A stretch of DNA of 64,000 bases from Parvularcula sp. (GTDB taxonomy: Bacteria; Pseudomonadota; Alphaproteobacteria; Caulobacterales; Parvularculaceae): NCBI GenBank assembly GCA_002704915.1, contig PAIP01000059.1, positions 1 through 64,000 on the forward strand. The letters run 5' to 3'. A model generated the notes under the pieces. That model was not told the origin of the DNA and ran no database searches. It saw only the letters and a list, made by a program, of their open reading frames with translations. Positions 15,952 through 26,311 of this stretch are shown here, piece by piece (within the stretch, counting starts at the first letter, position 1; each line of letters begins with the position of its first letter). The translations under genes were made by a program, and so were the position numbers.

Positions 15952-18165
15952 TCATTCCGCGGCCCGCTTGTTCGCCTTGCCGGTCAGCGCGAGCGCCGCG
16001 TTCACAATGTCCGCCTCGCTTACGAGCACGGTGTCGGCGGCAGGGCCGAGCGGAATGTAGGTGTCGACGCCTGTAATCCGCGAGAGATTATAGGAAAGGC
16101 CGCGATCGGCGAATTGCGCGATGATTTCCTCGCTGGGCGAGCCCGATTTGCGGCATTCGTCGACGATCAGAACATTTCGGCAATCGCCGATGGCGTCGAT
16201 CATAGACTCCATAGGCAGCGGCGTCAGCCAGCGCAGATCGATGATGCGTGCGGAGACGCCGCTTTCAGCAAGTGCGCGCGAAGCTTTTTGCGACAGGTAT
16301 GTTCCATTGCCATAGGTGACAATGGCGAGATCCTTGCCGTCGCCGATCCGATTGATGGCCCCGAACTCCGCCTTGTCTTCGATGTCATTGAACACTGATG
16401 TCATCTGACCATCACCGTCTGAGTGAAGGTCTTTCACCGGATAGAGCGCAATAGGTTCGAGGAACACAACGACGCGGCCTTCCTCGCGCGCCAGCCGGAA
16501 CGCCTCGCGCATCATCTTCACCGCTTCCGATCCGGACGACGGGCAGGCGAGCACGATGCCCGGAATGTCGCGGAAAATGGCGACGGAATTGTCGTTATGA
16601 AAATGTCCGCCGAAACCTTTCTGATAGGCGAGCCCTGCGACGCGAACGACCATGGGGTTCGCATATTGCCCCTTTGAAAAGAAGGAGAGGGAGGCGGCTT
16701 CTCCGCGCAACTGGTCCTCGGCGTTATGGACATAGGCGAGGAACTGGATCTCGGGCACGGGAATGTAGCCATTGTGCCCGAGACCGATGGCCATGCCGAG
16801 AATAGACTGCTCGTCGAGGATCGTGTCGAAGACGCGAGACGGCCCGAATTTCGGCTGAAGGCGCGTTGTCGCGCCATATACGCCACCCTTCTTCGCCACA
16901 TCCTCGCCGAAGACCACGACATTTTGGTCGCGCTCAAGCTGCTCGGCGAGCGCCAGAGAAATCAGGCGTGACATATGCTGCGGTTCGGATTTCGCACGGG
17001 CGTCATCGGGCCCATTCGGCATAACCTTGCCAGGACGCATTGAGCGCCGTGCGCGCGCCGGCGAAACAAGCGACGCCGTCACTTCCGGCGCGCTCGTAAG
17101 TTTCGGGCGCGTCGTCGCCTGTTCCATGGCGCGATAGACCCGGCCGCCAATCTCCGCATAGAGCTTTTCGATATCTTCGAGCGACATGACGCCCTCTTCG
17201 ACAAGGCGGCGGGCGGTGTGAAGCAAGGGGTCCTGATCCGCCTCGCTTTCGATCTCGGCGCGGTCGCGATAGCCGCTTTCGACGTCGGAGCCCGCATGGC
17301 CCATCAGGCGCACGGTGCGAAGATGCAGGAAAACGGGGGCCCTTGCGCCGCGGGCGCAGCGTTCGGCGGCGCGGGCGGCGCGCATGGCGTCGACAACATC
17401 GCGACCGTCTCCACCGATATAGCGAAGGCCGGCGCGGCTTCCGTAATTGGCGGCGATCCAGCCTTCCGGCGTTTTCACTGAAATGCCGACGCCGTTGTCT
17501 TCGCAAACGAAGACTAGGGGCAAAGGCAGGCCGCGATAGCCCGTATGCGCGGCGGCATTGATGGCGCCAACGGCAGTCGAGTGGTTCGCCGAGGCGTCGC
17601 CGAAAGAACAGAGCACAACGCTGTCGCGCGGCAGTTCCGGATTGGGCCGTTTATGCGTGCGCGAAAGGGCGATGGAAAAGGCCGCGCCCATGGCTTTCGG
17701 CAGATGCGACGCAATCGTCGAGGTCTGCGGCGGAATAAAAAGCGGCTTCGATCCGATGACCTTGTGGCGCCCGCCCGAAATCGGGTCTTCCGACGAGGCT
17801 ACAAAAGACAGCGCCATGTTCCAGATTGGCGTTTCACCGGGAAGCTTCGACGCCCGCTCGATGTAGAAAGCGCCCGACCGGTAGTGCAGAAACGCCATGT
17901 CGTCCACGCGGAAGGCGCGGGCGACGGCCGCATTGCCCTCATGGCCTGAAGAACCGATGGAGTAAAAACCGCGCTTTTCGGCGCCGAGGCGCCGTGCTTC
18001 GAGGTCGAGGCGGCGACTGGTGAGCTGGCTTTCGAACAGGGCGGCGAGGTCGCGCGGCGTCATCCCGGCGTCGCCGAGGGTTGTCGCTGTCAGCGGCGCA
18101 GGCAGGCGCCCGGCCTGCAGCCGTGATAAAAATCCGTCCGCCGATGCGGCGATCACCCCTGCCAT
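15952..18165 (-). CDS. Fused alpha/beta 2-oxoacid dehydrogenase E1 component
   Basis: A 737-residue protein that joins the alpha (about 1-365) and beta (about 400-737) subunits of a thiamine-diphosphate-dependent branched-chain-type dehydrogenase E1. The alpha half has the ThDP-Mg motif starting GDASANHST and ending CEDNGVGIS, and an early SSGHEGNAAVARAFR segment. The beta half has FGEDVAKKGGVYGAT, FGGHFHNDNSVA and the C-terminal SGSPSEEIIAQ segment. The reaction is oxidative decarboxylation of a 2-oxoacid with transfer to a lipoyl E2. No E2 or E3 gene is adjacent, so partners lie elsewhere. Fused E1 proteins are known in several phyla. TAGGAAAC precedes the start. Confidence 0.9.
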   Translation of the reverse strand: MAGVIAASADGFLSRLQAGRLPAPLTATTLGDAGMTPRDLAALFESQLTSRRLDLEARRLGAEKRGFYSIGSSGHEGNAAVARAFRVDDMAFLHYRSGAFYIERASKLPGETPIWNMALSFVASSEDPISGGRHKVIGSKPLFIPPQTSTIASHLPKAMGAAFSIALSRTHKRPNPELPRDSVVLCSFGDASANHSTAVGAINAAAHTGYRGLPLPLVFVCEDNGVGISVKTPEGWIAANYGSRAGLRYIGGDGRDVVDAMRAARAAERCARGARAPVFLHLRTVRLMGHAGSDVESGYRDRAEIESEADQDPLLHTARRLVEEGVMSLEDIEKLYAEIGGRVYRAMEQATTRPKLTSAPEVTASLVSPARARRSMRPGKVMPNGPDDARAKSEPQHMSRLISLALAEQLERDQNVVVFGEDVAKKGGVYGATTRLQPKFGPSRVFDTILDEQSILGMAIGLGHNGYIPVPEIQFLAYVHNAEDQLRGEAASLSFFSKGQYANPMVVRVAGLAYQKGFGGHFHNDNSVAIFRDIPGIVLACPSSGSEAVKMMREAFRLAREEGRVVVFLEPIALYPVKDLHSDGDGQMTSVFNDIEDKAEFGAINRIGDGKDLAIVTYGNGTYLSQKASRALAESGVSARIIDLRWLTPLPMESMIDAIGDCRNVLIVDECRKSGSPSEEIIAQFADRGLSYNLSRITGVDTYIPLGPAADTVLVSEADIVNAALALTGKANKRAAE

Positions 18166-18292
18166 GACTGGTGTTTCCTACCTTAACATCAAACACTTCG
18201 CCCCTATTGCCGAGATGGCCTTGAGACCGGGCAGGGGATGCGTCTACTCCTTAACAGGCGCATTTGTTTTGCCAAGTGGAGAGAGCGAACGC

Positions 18293-18919
18293 ATGGCTGA
18301 TCGGCTTAATTATCCTGAACTGGGCGACGTCTTGCCGTCCTCCTATCCGAGCGAGGCGACGCTGGAAATGCTGCGTCGCCGCCGGTCCTGTCCGGCGGAT
18401 TTCCTCAACGGACCGGGCCCCGATGCGGGTCAGCTTGAAGATATTCTCACCATCGCCGCACGCGTCCCCGATCACCGGCGGGTGGTCCCGTTTCGCTTTG
18501 TCGTATTTGAAGGCGAGGCGCGGGCCCGTTTCGGCGGTGTCCTGAGGAAGGCTTTTTTAAGAAATGAGCCAGAGGCGGACGATGCGAAGGCGGCGTATGA
18601 AGAGAACCGTTTTCTGCGCGCGCCGGTGGTGATTGCGGTCATCTCGAAAACCGATCCCTCGCATCGCACGCCTGAATGGGAGCAAATTTTATGCGTCGGC
18701 GCGGTTTGCCAGAACATGTTGCTCGCCGCATCCGCGCATGGCTTCGCCGCGCAGTGGCTTACCGAATGGTACGCTTATGATGAGGCCGTATTAGGGCCGC
18801 TGGGGCTCGCCATGGGGGAGAAAATAGCTGGCTATGTCTATATCGGAACGGCGAAGGAAGATCCGAAAGAGCGCGGCCGCCCGGATATGCCGTCAATCGT
18901 CAGCCGCTGGGGCGAATAA
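18293..18919 (+). CDS. Nitroreductase family protein
   Basis: A 208-residue FMN-dependent nitroreductase-fold protein. It starts with the family signature RRRRSCPADFLNGPGP (Arg-rich FMN-phosphate site). The central helix is CVGAVCQNMLLAASAHGFAAQWLT, and the end is GYVYIGTAKEDPKERGRPD, a pattern seen in the YdjA-like subgroup. The ATG at 18293, behind GAGAG, is chosen because an upstream extension would run into the promoter region of the divergent E1 gene. The physiological substrate is unknown. Confidence 0.85.
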   Translation: MADRLNYPELGDVLPSSYPSEATLEMLRRRRSCPADFLNGPGPDAGQLEDILTIAARVPDHRRVVPFRFVVFEGEARARFGGVLRKAFLRNEPEADDAKAAYEENRFLRAPVVIAVISKTDPSHRTPEWEQILCVGAVCQNMLLAASAHGFAAQWLTEWYAYDEAVLGPLGLAMGEKIAGYVYIGTAKEDPKERGRPDMPSIVSRWGE

Positions 18920-18963
18920 GTTCACGCTTGTGTGATCGCTCTGCCGGATTTGGCGAGGCGCAC

Positions 18964-18969
18964 TATAAT
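18964..18969 (+). promoter_or_regulatory. Consensus -10 hexamer TATAAT
   Basis: A perfect TATAAT lies 38 bp upstream of the YceI-like lipoprotein start. No good -35 hexamer is visible at 16-18 bp, so the promoter call rests on the -10 element alone. Confidence 0.5.
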
Positions 18970-19007
18970 GCTGCATTGCAATACGCAAAAGAAAAGGGAC
19001 ATCCCAT

Positions 19008-19682
19008 ATGACGTTGAGACATTATGCCATCGCCGCCGCCGCATTGTCGCTGGCTGCCTGCGGTCAGTCTGCGGAAACGAAGACAACCGCTAATAGCGCC
19101 GCCGGCGAAGCTGCAAACTCCCAGCAGGATGCGGATACGGCCGAGTTCGAAGCGCCCTCAGGCGAGTACGCCCCGGATCCCAATCACGCTTATATCACCT
19201 TCTCTTATCTGCATCAGGGCTATTCCTATCCCTGGCTGCGCTGGGGCGAGTGGACGGGAACGCTCGACTGGAACGCGGATGCGCCGGAAAAATCTTCCGT
19301 GTCCGTGACGATTGACGTCGCGTCGGTTGACAGCGGCGTTGAGGAATTCGACGGCCATCTTGTGGGTGAGAACTGGTTCAATGCGAGCGCGTATCCGGAA
19401 ATCACCTTTGTCAGCACGAATGTTGAAAAGACCGGCGCTAATACCGGCAAGATCAATGGCGACCTCACCATCAAAGGGATCACGAAGCCGGTCACGCTGG
19501 ATGTCACATTCCGCAAAGGCGCCTATGAAGAGCGTGGAAATGTTTACAAGCTCGGTTTTTCGGGAAAAACGGAAATCAACCGTTCCGAATGGGGACTGGG
19601 CGCATATGTGCCAGTTGTCAGCGATGAGGTGGACATCGTCATTGAAACCGAATGGACAATGGCTGCGCCGTCAGATGACTAA
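19008..19682 (+). CDS. YceI-family lipoprotein
   Basis: Predicted periplasmic lipoprotein (lipobox LAAC, Cys near residue 18), then a Ser/Ala/Glu-rich linker and a YceI lipocalin-like barrel (about 55-220). The typical strands are visible: VDSGVEEFDGHLVGENWFNA, YPEITFVST, GDLTIKGITKPVTLDV and the late SEWGLGAYVPVVSDEVDI. YceI proteins bind polyisoprenoid-type lipids. It lies 3 bp upstream of a cytochrome b561-YceI fusion, so two YceI domains are made together, probably for quinone or isoprenoid handling at the membrane. Confidence 0.9.
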   Translation: MTLRHYAIAAAALSLAACGQSAETKTTANSAAGEAANSQQDADTAEFEAPSGEYAPDPNHAYITFSYLHQGYSYPWLRWGEWTGTLDWNADAPEKSSVSVTIDVASVDSGVEEFDGHLVGENWFNASAYPEITFVSTNVEKTGANTGKINGDLTIKGITKPVTLDVTFRKGAYEERGNVYKLGFSGKTEINRSEWGLGAYVPVVSDEVDIVIETEWTMAAPSDD

Positions 19683-19685
19683 TCG

Positions 19686-20867
19686 ATGAGCGCTGAACGC
19701 TATCATCCCATCGCCGCAATCCTCCACTGGACGATTGCGGCGTTAATTATCGGGCAGATCCTGGGCGGCCTTTATATGCACGGGCTGCCCAACTCCTCGC
19801 CGATAAAGTTCGATCTCTATCAACTGCACAAATCCTTCGGCCTGACCGTGTTGTTTTTGTCGCTGGGCCGGCTTGGATGGCGTTTGAGCCATGAAACCCC
19901 GCCGCTGCCGGCGGTCATGCCGGGCTGGCAGAAAATTCTGGCGCGGCTCACCCATTGGGCGTTTTACGCCCTGATGATCCTGACGCCGCTCGCCGGATGG
20001 GCGATCGTCTCGGTCTCACCCACGGACATTCCCACCAAATGGTTCGGCCTTGTCCCCGTGCCGCATCTGCCGTTTTTCGGCGGCGTCGAGGACCGGCAGG
20101 CAGCCGAACAGCTTTTCGCAGAACAGCATGAGGTTCTGGCGAAAATCATCATCGGTCTTCTCATTCTCCATGTCGGGGCCGCGCTGAAACATGCCTTCGT
20201 CGACAAGGACAGCGTGTTTCAGAGCATGCTTCCTGAAAACCGCCGCGCGTGGCTGGCCGTGGCGAGCGTTTTCGCCGTCCTTAGCGCCGCGTCCTTGTTC
20301 TATCTGACCATAGGGCAAGCGCCCTCCAGCGCCAGTTCAAACAAAACCAGTACACAGGACGCCGTCGCCGGGAACTGGGTTGTCGATTACGAGAACAGCG
20401 CGCTCTTTTTTATCGGCTCGGAGAACGGCAATGAGTTCAGGGGCGAGTTTGAGAGTTTCGAAACCGACATCGTCTTTGACCCTGATAATCTTGACGGCGC
20501 AATAATTCTTGTCACCGTATCGACCGGATCGGCGCGGACGGGCGATCCGCTGCGCGACTCCAATCTTCCGGGCTCGGAATGGTTCGATGTGAAAAACCAT
20601 CCGCAGGCGACGTTTGAATCGACGGATGTGCGCTCTGCTGAAGACGGCTATGTGGCGGACGGAACACTCGTCATCAAAGACGCAGAGCGCCCTGTGACGT
20701 TGGAATTCGACCTCAATATTGACGCAGACGAGGCGCATGCCACGGGTCATGCAAATCTTATTCGCACGAACTTCAATCTCGGGGAGAACGCCTCCTGGCT
20801 CGAACAGGAGGGGATCGCCCTGGAAGTGCGTGTGGAATTCGAGATTAAGGCTGTCCGCAAAGACTAG
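19686..20867 (+). CDS. Cytochrome b561 fused to a YceI domain
   Basis: A two-domain protein of 393 residues. Residues about 1-185 are a four-helix di-heme cytochrome b561, with candidate heme histidines in [25 protein letters not shown] and [10 protein letters not shown]. After a further helix (about 190-210) and a Ser/Thr linker, residues about 225-390 form a periplasmic YceI barrel ([39 protein letters not shown]). The arrangement suggests electron exchange between the membrane quinone pool and a lipid bound by YceI. It is co-transcribed with the YceI lipoprotein. It converges with cobT, overlapping its end by 4 bp. Confidence 0.92.
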   Translation: MSAERYHPIAAILHWTIAALIIGQILGGLYMHGLPNSSPIKFDLYQLHKSFGLTVLFLSLGRLGWRLSHETPPLPAVMPGWQKILARLTHWAFYALMILTPLAGWAIVSVSPTDIPTKWFGLVPVPHLPFFGGVEDRQAAEQLFAEQHEVLAKIIIGLLILHVGAALKHAFVDKDSVFQSMLPENRRAWLAVASVFAVLSAASLFYLTIGQAPSSASSNKTSTQDAVAGNWVVDYENSALFFIGSENGNEFRGEFESFETDIVFDPDNLDGAIILVTVSTGSARTGDPLRDSNLPGSEWFDVKNHPQATFESTDVRSAEDGYVADGTLVIKDAERPVTLEFDLNIDADEAHATGHANLIRTNFNLGENASWLEQEGIALEVRVEFEIKAVRKD

Positions 20868-22711
20868 GCCGCGCGGCCGCGCCCTTTTTGTTGAGGGACA
20901 TCTTCATCGAAAAGCTCTGCGAGTTTGTCGATGATGGCTCCGCCAAGCTGGTCCACATCGACGATGGTGAGCGCGCGCCGATAATAGCGCGTCACATCGT
21001 GTCCGATGCCGATGGCGAGAAGCTCAACCGGCGAGCGGTTCTCGATATAGCCGATAACTTCGCGCAGGTTCCGTTCCAGATAGGCGCCCCCATTGGCGGA
21101 AGACGTCGTATCGTCCACCGGCGCGCCGTCGGAGATCACCATCAGGATGCGGCGCGATTCCGGGCGCCCGAGCAGGCGTTGATGCGCCCAGAGCAAGGCC
21201 TCGCCGTCAATATTCTCCTTAAGCAGCCCCTCCTTCATCATCAGGCCGAGAGAGGTGCGTGCGCGCCGCCACGGCGCATCGGCGGATTTGTAAATCACAT
21301 GGCGCAAATCGTTCAGGCGCCCCGGCTTTGGCGGACGCCCGTCGGCAACCCATTTTTCCCGCGCCTGTCCGCCTTTCCAGGCCCGGGTCGTAAAGCCGAG
21401 AATTTCGACTTTCACGCCGCAGCGCTCAAGCGTGCGCGCAAGAATGTCGGCGCAGATCGCCGCAATTGTGATGGGCCGGCCGCGCATGGAGCCGGAATTG
21501 TCGATCAGCAGCGTCACGACGGTGTCGCGGAAGTCCTGCTCCTGCTCCATCTTGTAGGACAAAGGCTGCATCGGATCGACAATGATCCGCGCAAGGCGCG
21601 CCGCGTCGAGGACTCCCTCATCGAGATCGAACATCCAGCTTCGGTTCTGCTGCGCCAGCAATTTCCGCTGCAGTTTGTTGGCGAGGCGCGCGACAACGGC
21701 GTGGAGATTTTCGAGCTGGCGATCGAGCGAACGGCGCAGGCGCTGGAGTTCTTCCGCATCGCAAAGCTCAATCGCTTCGGCGATCTCATCGAATTCTGTC
21801 GTATAGGCTTTATAGGGCGCGCCTGTGTCGCCTTCGAACTGGCTGCGCAATGACGAGACTTTGGCGTTCTCCGTCGCCGCGTCGTCTTCTTCGGAAGACG
21901 CATCCATATCCTGTTCGGACATCTCGGAGTCGGATGTTTCGGACTCGCCGTCGCCCGGATCGTCGGGCATTTCGTCGGCGCCGGTTTCATCGTCGCCCTC
22001 GTCCGTATCGTCTTCGGAATCGTCTTGGGATTCGTCGCTATTTTGTTCATCCTCGCTCTGTTCATCGCCGCGGTCGTCATCCTCAAGATCGAGATCGCGG
22101 ATGAAGTTGCGGGCGAGGGCGGCGAAAGCCGCCTGATCGTCGAGAGACGCGGCGTTGGCGAGCGCATCGAGGGAGGCGCCGGCCTTGTCCTCAAGTTCAG
22201 CGCGCCAGGTTTCCATGATGCCGCTGGCGGAAGACGGGGCCGGACGGCCGGTCAGACGCTCGCGCAACAACAGGGCGGCGACGTCCGCCATGGGCATGGC
22301 GTCGGTGGCGGACTGACGGTCATAGCCCTTGTCCGCGATGACTTTTTCAAGAGAGGCGGCGAGATTGTCGCCCACGCCTTTCATGGCCATGGCGCCGATC
22401 GCCTCACAGCGGGCGTTTTCAAGGGCGGTGAAGACGGCGCGGGCTTCGGCGCCTTTTGGCGCAAGACGTGCGTGCGCCGTGCTGTCATGATGCGCGAGCC
22501 GCAAGGCGGCCGCATCGCTCTCCCCGCGCGCGATCGCCGCCGAAGCAGGGTCGAGCACCCGCGCAGGGAGTGGAATGCGCGCCGATTTCCCCTGTACCGC
22601 GGCATGTTCGCCGCCAAACCCGACCTCGACATCGCGTTGCGCCGAAAGGGCGCGCGTCGACTGTAGCAACGCCCGTTTGAAGGCCTCGCGGATTTTCTCT
22701 TTATCCTGCAT
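20864..22711 (-). CDS. cobT: Cobaltochelatase subunit CobT
   Basis: AAA-independent subunit of the aerobic cobaltochelatase (CobNST), which inserts cobalt into hydrogenobyrinate diamide. It has an N-terminal CobT domain (about 1-210), a very acidic Asp/Glu/Ser linker (about 215-300) and a C-terminal VWA domain with the MIDAS motif [10 protein letters not shown] and the later [11 protein letters not shown]. At 615 residues it is of normal size. cobS, which often sits next to cobT, is not adjacent, so cobN and cobS must lie elsewhere. Confidence 0.95.
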   Translation of the reverse strand: MQDKEKIREAFKRALLQSTRALSAQRDVEVGFGGEHAAVQGKSARIPLPARVLDPASAAIARGESDAAALRLAHHDSTAHARLAPKGAEARAVFTALENARCEAIGAMAMKGVGDNLAASLEKVIADKGYDRQSATDAMPMADVAALLLRERLTGRPAPSSASGIMETWRAELEDKAGASLDALANAASLDDQAAFAALARNFIRDLDLEDDDRGDEQSEDEQNSDESQDDSEDDTDEGDDETGADEMPDDPGDGESETSDSEMSEQDMDASSEEDDAATENAKVSSLRSQFEGDTGAPYKAYTTEFDEIAEAIELCDAEELQRLRRSLDRQLENLHAVVARLANKLQRKLLAQQNRSWMFDLDEGVLDAARLARIIVDPMQPLSYKMEQEQDFRDTVVTLLIDNSGSMRGRPITIAAICADILARTLERCGVKVEILGFTTRAWKGGQAREKWVADGRPPKPGRLNDLRHVIYKSADAPWRRARTSLGLMMKEGLLKENIDGEALLWAHQRLLGRPESRRILMVISDGAPVDDTTSSANGGAYLERNLREVIGYIENRSPVELLAIGIGHDVTRYYRRALTIVDVDQLGGAIIDKLAELFDEDVPQQKGRGRAA

Positions 22712-22779
22712 GGGCTGTTTATAGGCCGCTTAACAGCAAATCCCAAGAGCGTTGGCGTCGTAGAATTGCCGTGCTTTTA

Positions 22780-24588
22780 TCAGGAGGCTAGGGCCGCCTT
22801 AGGGCGAGCCAGAGGCAGACGCATGCGGAAATGACATCCCGCCCCGGGCTCGGATTCCACCCAGAATTCGCCGCCCATGCGGGTGAGGGACTCCCGGCAT
22901 ATGGCGAGACCAAGCCCCGAGTCTTCTTCTGCGTCCGTTCTGATCCGCTCTAACGGGACAAAAAGCGCGTCGATCTGCTCCTGTGTCATGCCGCGGCCAT
23001 TGTCCTTAACGCCGAGCGTCACCGCATCATTCTCCACAACACAGGTGAACTCGGCATGCGCCCTGACGTCAGGTTTTGCATGCTTCCAAGCGTTCTCAAT
23101 GAGATTCCTGAAAACATGCGTAAGGCATTGCGGGTCCGCCATTACTTCCGGCGATCCGGCAAAACGGAAATCGAGCCGGCAATCCGCCTCGCTGACGCCA
23201 GTGAGATCGATTGCAGCCTCGATACAGTCCCGAACGGCGACAGGCTGCAGCGAAATTTCGCCAATCGGCAGGCGGGACATGTAAAGAACGTCCTTGATCA
23301 GCCCACCCATTTTTTTTGCCGCCGATGCGACTGCGGCGAGATCTGTGCGTGTTCTGGCGGAGGCGCGAATTTCAGGCGAATTGGCGAGGGCTTCCGATGT
23401 CATGATGATGCGGTTCAGCGGAGCCTGCAGGTCGAGGGAGGCGACGCGGGCGAATTTATCAATCTCGCGATTCTGGTTGCGAATTTCTTCTTCCTGTTGG
23501 CGTTCCGTGGTGACGTCGCGCATGGTGGCGACTGCGCCGATAAGTTTTTTCTTCGAGTCGTAGAGCGGCGTCGCATTGGCCACCATATAGCGGATGTCGC
23601 GGTCGGGCACGGCGACAGCCATTTGCCGACCGGAAACTTTCTGACCGTGGATTGCGCAAAACAAGGGCACCTTGTCAAAGGTAAGCTGTGTTTTGCCATC
23701 CGCCTCATAAAGACTGTAGGTTGAGGGCCATTCCTGTGAATCCATGGGCTGAGCGTCAATGCCATGAATCTTGCGCGCCGCGCGGTTGAAAATAGACAGT
23801 TTTCCGCTGGCGTCTGCGGCGATGACCGCATCATGCGTTGCGTCCATCACGGCGGATAGAAAGTTGCGGCTTTCCTCCAGCGCTGCCGCCTTTTCTTCAA
23901 GTTCGTTTTTGGCCTTTATCGTTTCCCGTGTGGCGTTGAGAATCAGGTTTTCATAGGTAAGAGCATAGGTCGTAACGCCGATTGCGAGCAGGACGGATGC
24001 GGAGGCCAGGAGTATCCGCAATTCTTCCGGGTTGTGCGGGGATGGCGTTGCGAGCCCGGATTGCGCGGCATAGGTGCAAAATACAATAGCCGCGATGCTG
24101 ACCCCGACGGAGATGACGCCAGCGGCGCGCCCCAGAAGAACAGTGGCGACAATTGGCAGGAACGGCGCATAGGAAAGGGTCGGCGCCGGCGCGCCCCCTT
24201 GTTTCAATGCGGAATAGATTGAGGCGGCATAGGTCACGGCGAGCAAAACAATGGAGGCGGCTTTTAATCGTCCGGTCAACCGATAACCGCCGGCGATCAC
24301 AGCAAAAAATAACAAGGCCGCCACACCGCCCCAACGCGCCTCTGTCATTCCGGGCACGGGCCCTTGCATGACAAATGTCTGTATCGCAGCGATAAGTGCG
24401 AAGACCAAGGTTACGAGATAAAAAACAGGCCCGCGATGTTCTTCGAAAACCGGAGAACCCGGCAAGGGCGTTTTGGTCTTTTTCACGATCTTGCTCACAA
24501 TGGTCCGCATAAGGCGGAGTAAGCATCTTCGGATATCGTTAAAAATCGCTAGCTCTATTTTGCAACGCAAAATAGAATTTCCGGGCAC
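22780..24588 (-). CDS. PAS-domain sensor histidine kinase homologue lacking the phospho-acceptor histidine
   Basis: Membrane sensor of 602 residues. It has about six N-terminal helices (55-205), a coiled coil (220-240), a PAS domain (about 243-365), a DHp-like helix (about 375-440) and an HATPase_c domain (about 480-595). The ATPase motifs are intact (NLIENAWKHAKPD, DNGRGM, GLGLAICRES). The H-box reads FARVASLDLQAPL, where the family has SHD: residue 385, codon CTC at 23434-23436 on the minus strand, is Leu instead of His. It cannot autophosphorylate in the usual way, so it is either a regulatory pseudokinase or a recent mutation. No response regulator is adjacent. An alternative start is Met27. 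Confidence 0.85.
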   Translation of the reverse strand: MPGNSILRCKIELAIFNDIRRCLLRLMRTIVSKIVKKTKTPLPGSPVFEEHRGPVFYLVTLVFALIAAIQTFVMQGPVPGMTEARWGGVAALLFFAVIAGGYRLTGRLKAASIVLLAVTYAASIYSALKQGGAPAPTLSYAPFLPIVATVLLGRAAGVISVGVSIAAIVFCTYAAQSGLATPSPHNPEELRILLASASVLLAIGVTTYALTYENLILNATRETIKAKNELEEKAAALEESRNFLSAVMDATHDAVIAADASGKLSIFNRAARKIHGIDAQPMDSQEWPSTYSLYEADGKTQLTFDKVPLFCAIHGQKVSGRQMAVAVPDRDIRYMVANATPLYDSKKKLIGAVATMRDVTTERQQEEEIRNQNREIDKFARVASLDLQAPLNRIIMTSEALANSPEIRASARTRTDLAAVASAAKKMGGLIKDVLYMSRLPIGEISLQPVAVRDCIEAAIDLTGVSEADCRLDFRFAGSPEVMADPQCLTHVFRNLIENAWKHAKPDVRAHAEFTCVVENDAVTLGVKDNGRGMTQEQIDALFVPLERIRTDAEEDSGLGLAICRESLTRMGGEFWVESEPGAGCHFRMRLPLARPKAALAS

Positions 24589-24608
24589 AGACGGATTTTA
24601 ACGCCTTG

Positions 24609-26225
24609 TTAAGCTTGCAAAGCCTCATGCGCGCCCTGCTCGAATTGTTCGCGCAGCCTGAATTTCTGGATCTTGCCTGAACCGGTGAGGGGCCACGCCT
24701 CGACCCAGATCCAGAACGCTGGCGTTTTCTGCGGGGATAGACGCTCCCGGATAAAGGATTTCAGTTCGTGCGGAGATGGCTTGTCCGTAGATGTGGCGCG
24801 CATGAAACAGGCGACTTGCTCGCCCCATTTCTCATCGGGGATGCCGACAACGGCCGCCTCGGCCACGCATTCATGTTCGAGCATGGCGTTTTCAATTTCA
24901 GCCGGGAACAGATTTTCGCCGCCGCGGATGATCATCTCTTTGACGCGGCCCGTGATTTTCAGATAGCCGCGCGCATCCATCGTCCCGAGATCGCCCGTAT
25001 GCAGCCAGCCGTCGGCGTCGATGGCGGCGGCGGTCGCTTCCGGGTTGTCATTATAGCCGGTCATAACAAGATAGCCGCGGCAGCAGATCTCGCCCTGTTC
25101 CCCGATAGCGCACAAGGAGTTGTCCATGGGATTGCGGATCGAGACTTCCGCATGCGGCAGGGGCTGGCCAATGGTTTGCGTCAAATCCTCAAGCGCGTCG
25201 TCATGCCAGGCCTGAGTGATGACAGGCGAGGATTCCGTCTGGCCATAGATGATCTGAATTGATGCGCCAAATACGTCACGGGCTTTTTTGCAAAGCTCCG
25301 GCGCGACCATGGCGCCGCCGGACATGACGCGTTCGGTTGACGATACATCCCGCCCTCTTTTCTGAATTTCATCGATAAGCGCCACCAGCATTGTCGGCAC
25401 GCCGAGCACGAATTTCGTTTTCTCGCGTTCCATAACCTTGGCGATCATCGCCGGGTCGAACATCGGCGCGAGCAACATGGTTGCGCCGACGCCAAGGCCG
25501 CCCAGAACCAGAATGGCGCAGCCGGTCGTGTGAAACAGCGGCATGTGGTGGACGAAGACGCCGCCTGAGCCAACGCCGCCACGGGTCATGGTGTCAATAC
25601 CGTTGCGGACGAGGCCGTTATGGTGGAGCAGGGCGCCTTTGGGAAAACCTGTCGTTCCCGACGTATATTGAATCTGGACGGGATCATGCGGGCCGGGATT
25701 GCGGACTTCGCCTTCCCGTTCACCGTCAAACAGCGCTTCGTGATCGGTCAACAACACCCGGTGCTTGATGGCCGGAATGTCGTCGCAAACGGCGTCTGCG
25801 ATCGCCTGCATGGGATTGCCGCGAAAGTCCTTCACATAATAGATCGCTTCCGCCCGCGATTGTTCGAGAACAAATTTAAGCTCCCGCTTCTGATAGGCGG
25901 GATTGACCGTCACCAGAATGACGCCGGCGAGGCCGCAGGCGAGTTCGAGAAGGACCCATTCCGGAACATTGTTGGCGTAGACGGCGATGCGCGCGCCTTC
26001 GGCGTGACGGCTTGCGAGAGCCAGCGCCAGCCGCTCAGCGTCATGGAGTAACTGCTCATAAGTCCAGGTCCGTTTAACGGCGCCCTCATAATCAAGTTCT
26101 TTGAGCGCCATCCGGTCCGGGGCGCCCGCCGCGGCGGCGCGCAACATGCCGCCAATGGTGAGCGGCGCAGGCTCCGGCCCGCCCTGTGGGGGACAATAAG
26201 CTTCGGTCAGTGACAGATCGTACAT
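24609..26225 (-). CDS. Acyl-CoA synthetase (AMP-forming)
   Basis: Adenylate-forming ligase of 538 residues that activates a fatty or aromatic acid to its CoA thioester. The P-loop-like motif is YTSGTTGFPKGALLHHNG. Others are YGQTESSP, the hinge and C-terminal region LHTGDLGTMDARGYLKITGRVKEMIIRGGENLFPAE, and the catalytic Lys in GSGKIQKFRLRE. It resembles medium- or long-chain acyl-CoA ligases of the FadD3/AcsF2 type. The start at 26225 has GGAGG directly upstream; a longer frame lacks this. A terminator separates it from the M13 peptidase gene. Confidence 0.92.
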   Translation of the reverse strand: MYDLSLTEAYCPPQGGPEPAPLTIGGMLRAAAAGAPDRMALKELDYEGAVKRTWTYEQLLHDAERLALALASRHAEGARIAVYANNVPEWVLLELACGLAGVILVTVNPAYQKRELKFVLEQSRAEAIYYVKDFRGNPMQAIADAVCDDIPAIKHRVLLTDHEALFDGEREGEVRNPGPHDPVQIQYTSGTTGFPKGALLHHNGLVRNGIDTMTRGGVGSGGVFVHHMPLFHTTGCAILVLGGLGVGATMLLAPMFDPAMIAKVMEREKTKFVLGVPTMLVALIDEIQKRGRDVSSTERVMSGGAMVAPELCKKARDVFGASIQIIYGQTESSPVITQAWHDDALEDLTQTIGQPLPHAEVSIRNPMDNSLCAIGEQGEICCRGYLVMTGYNDNPEATAAAIDADGWLHTGDLGTMDARGYLKITGRVKEMIIRGGENLFPAEIENAMLEHECVAEAAVVGIPDEKWGEQVACFMRATSTDKPSPHELKSFIRERLSPQKTPAFWIWVEAWPLTGSGKIQKFRLREQFEQGAHEALQA

Positions 26226-26311
26226 GGGGCGTCCTCCGAGACTTTTTTTGATCAATCTTTGTCCGCCGCTCAGCGCTTGGCAAGGAAAACCGCCGCGTTT
26301 TGCTGACATGA

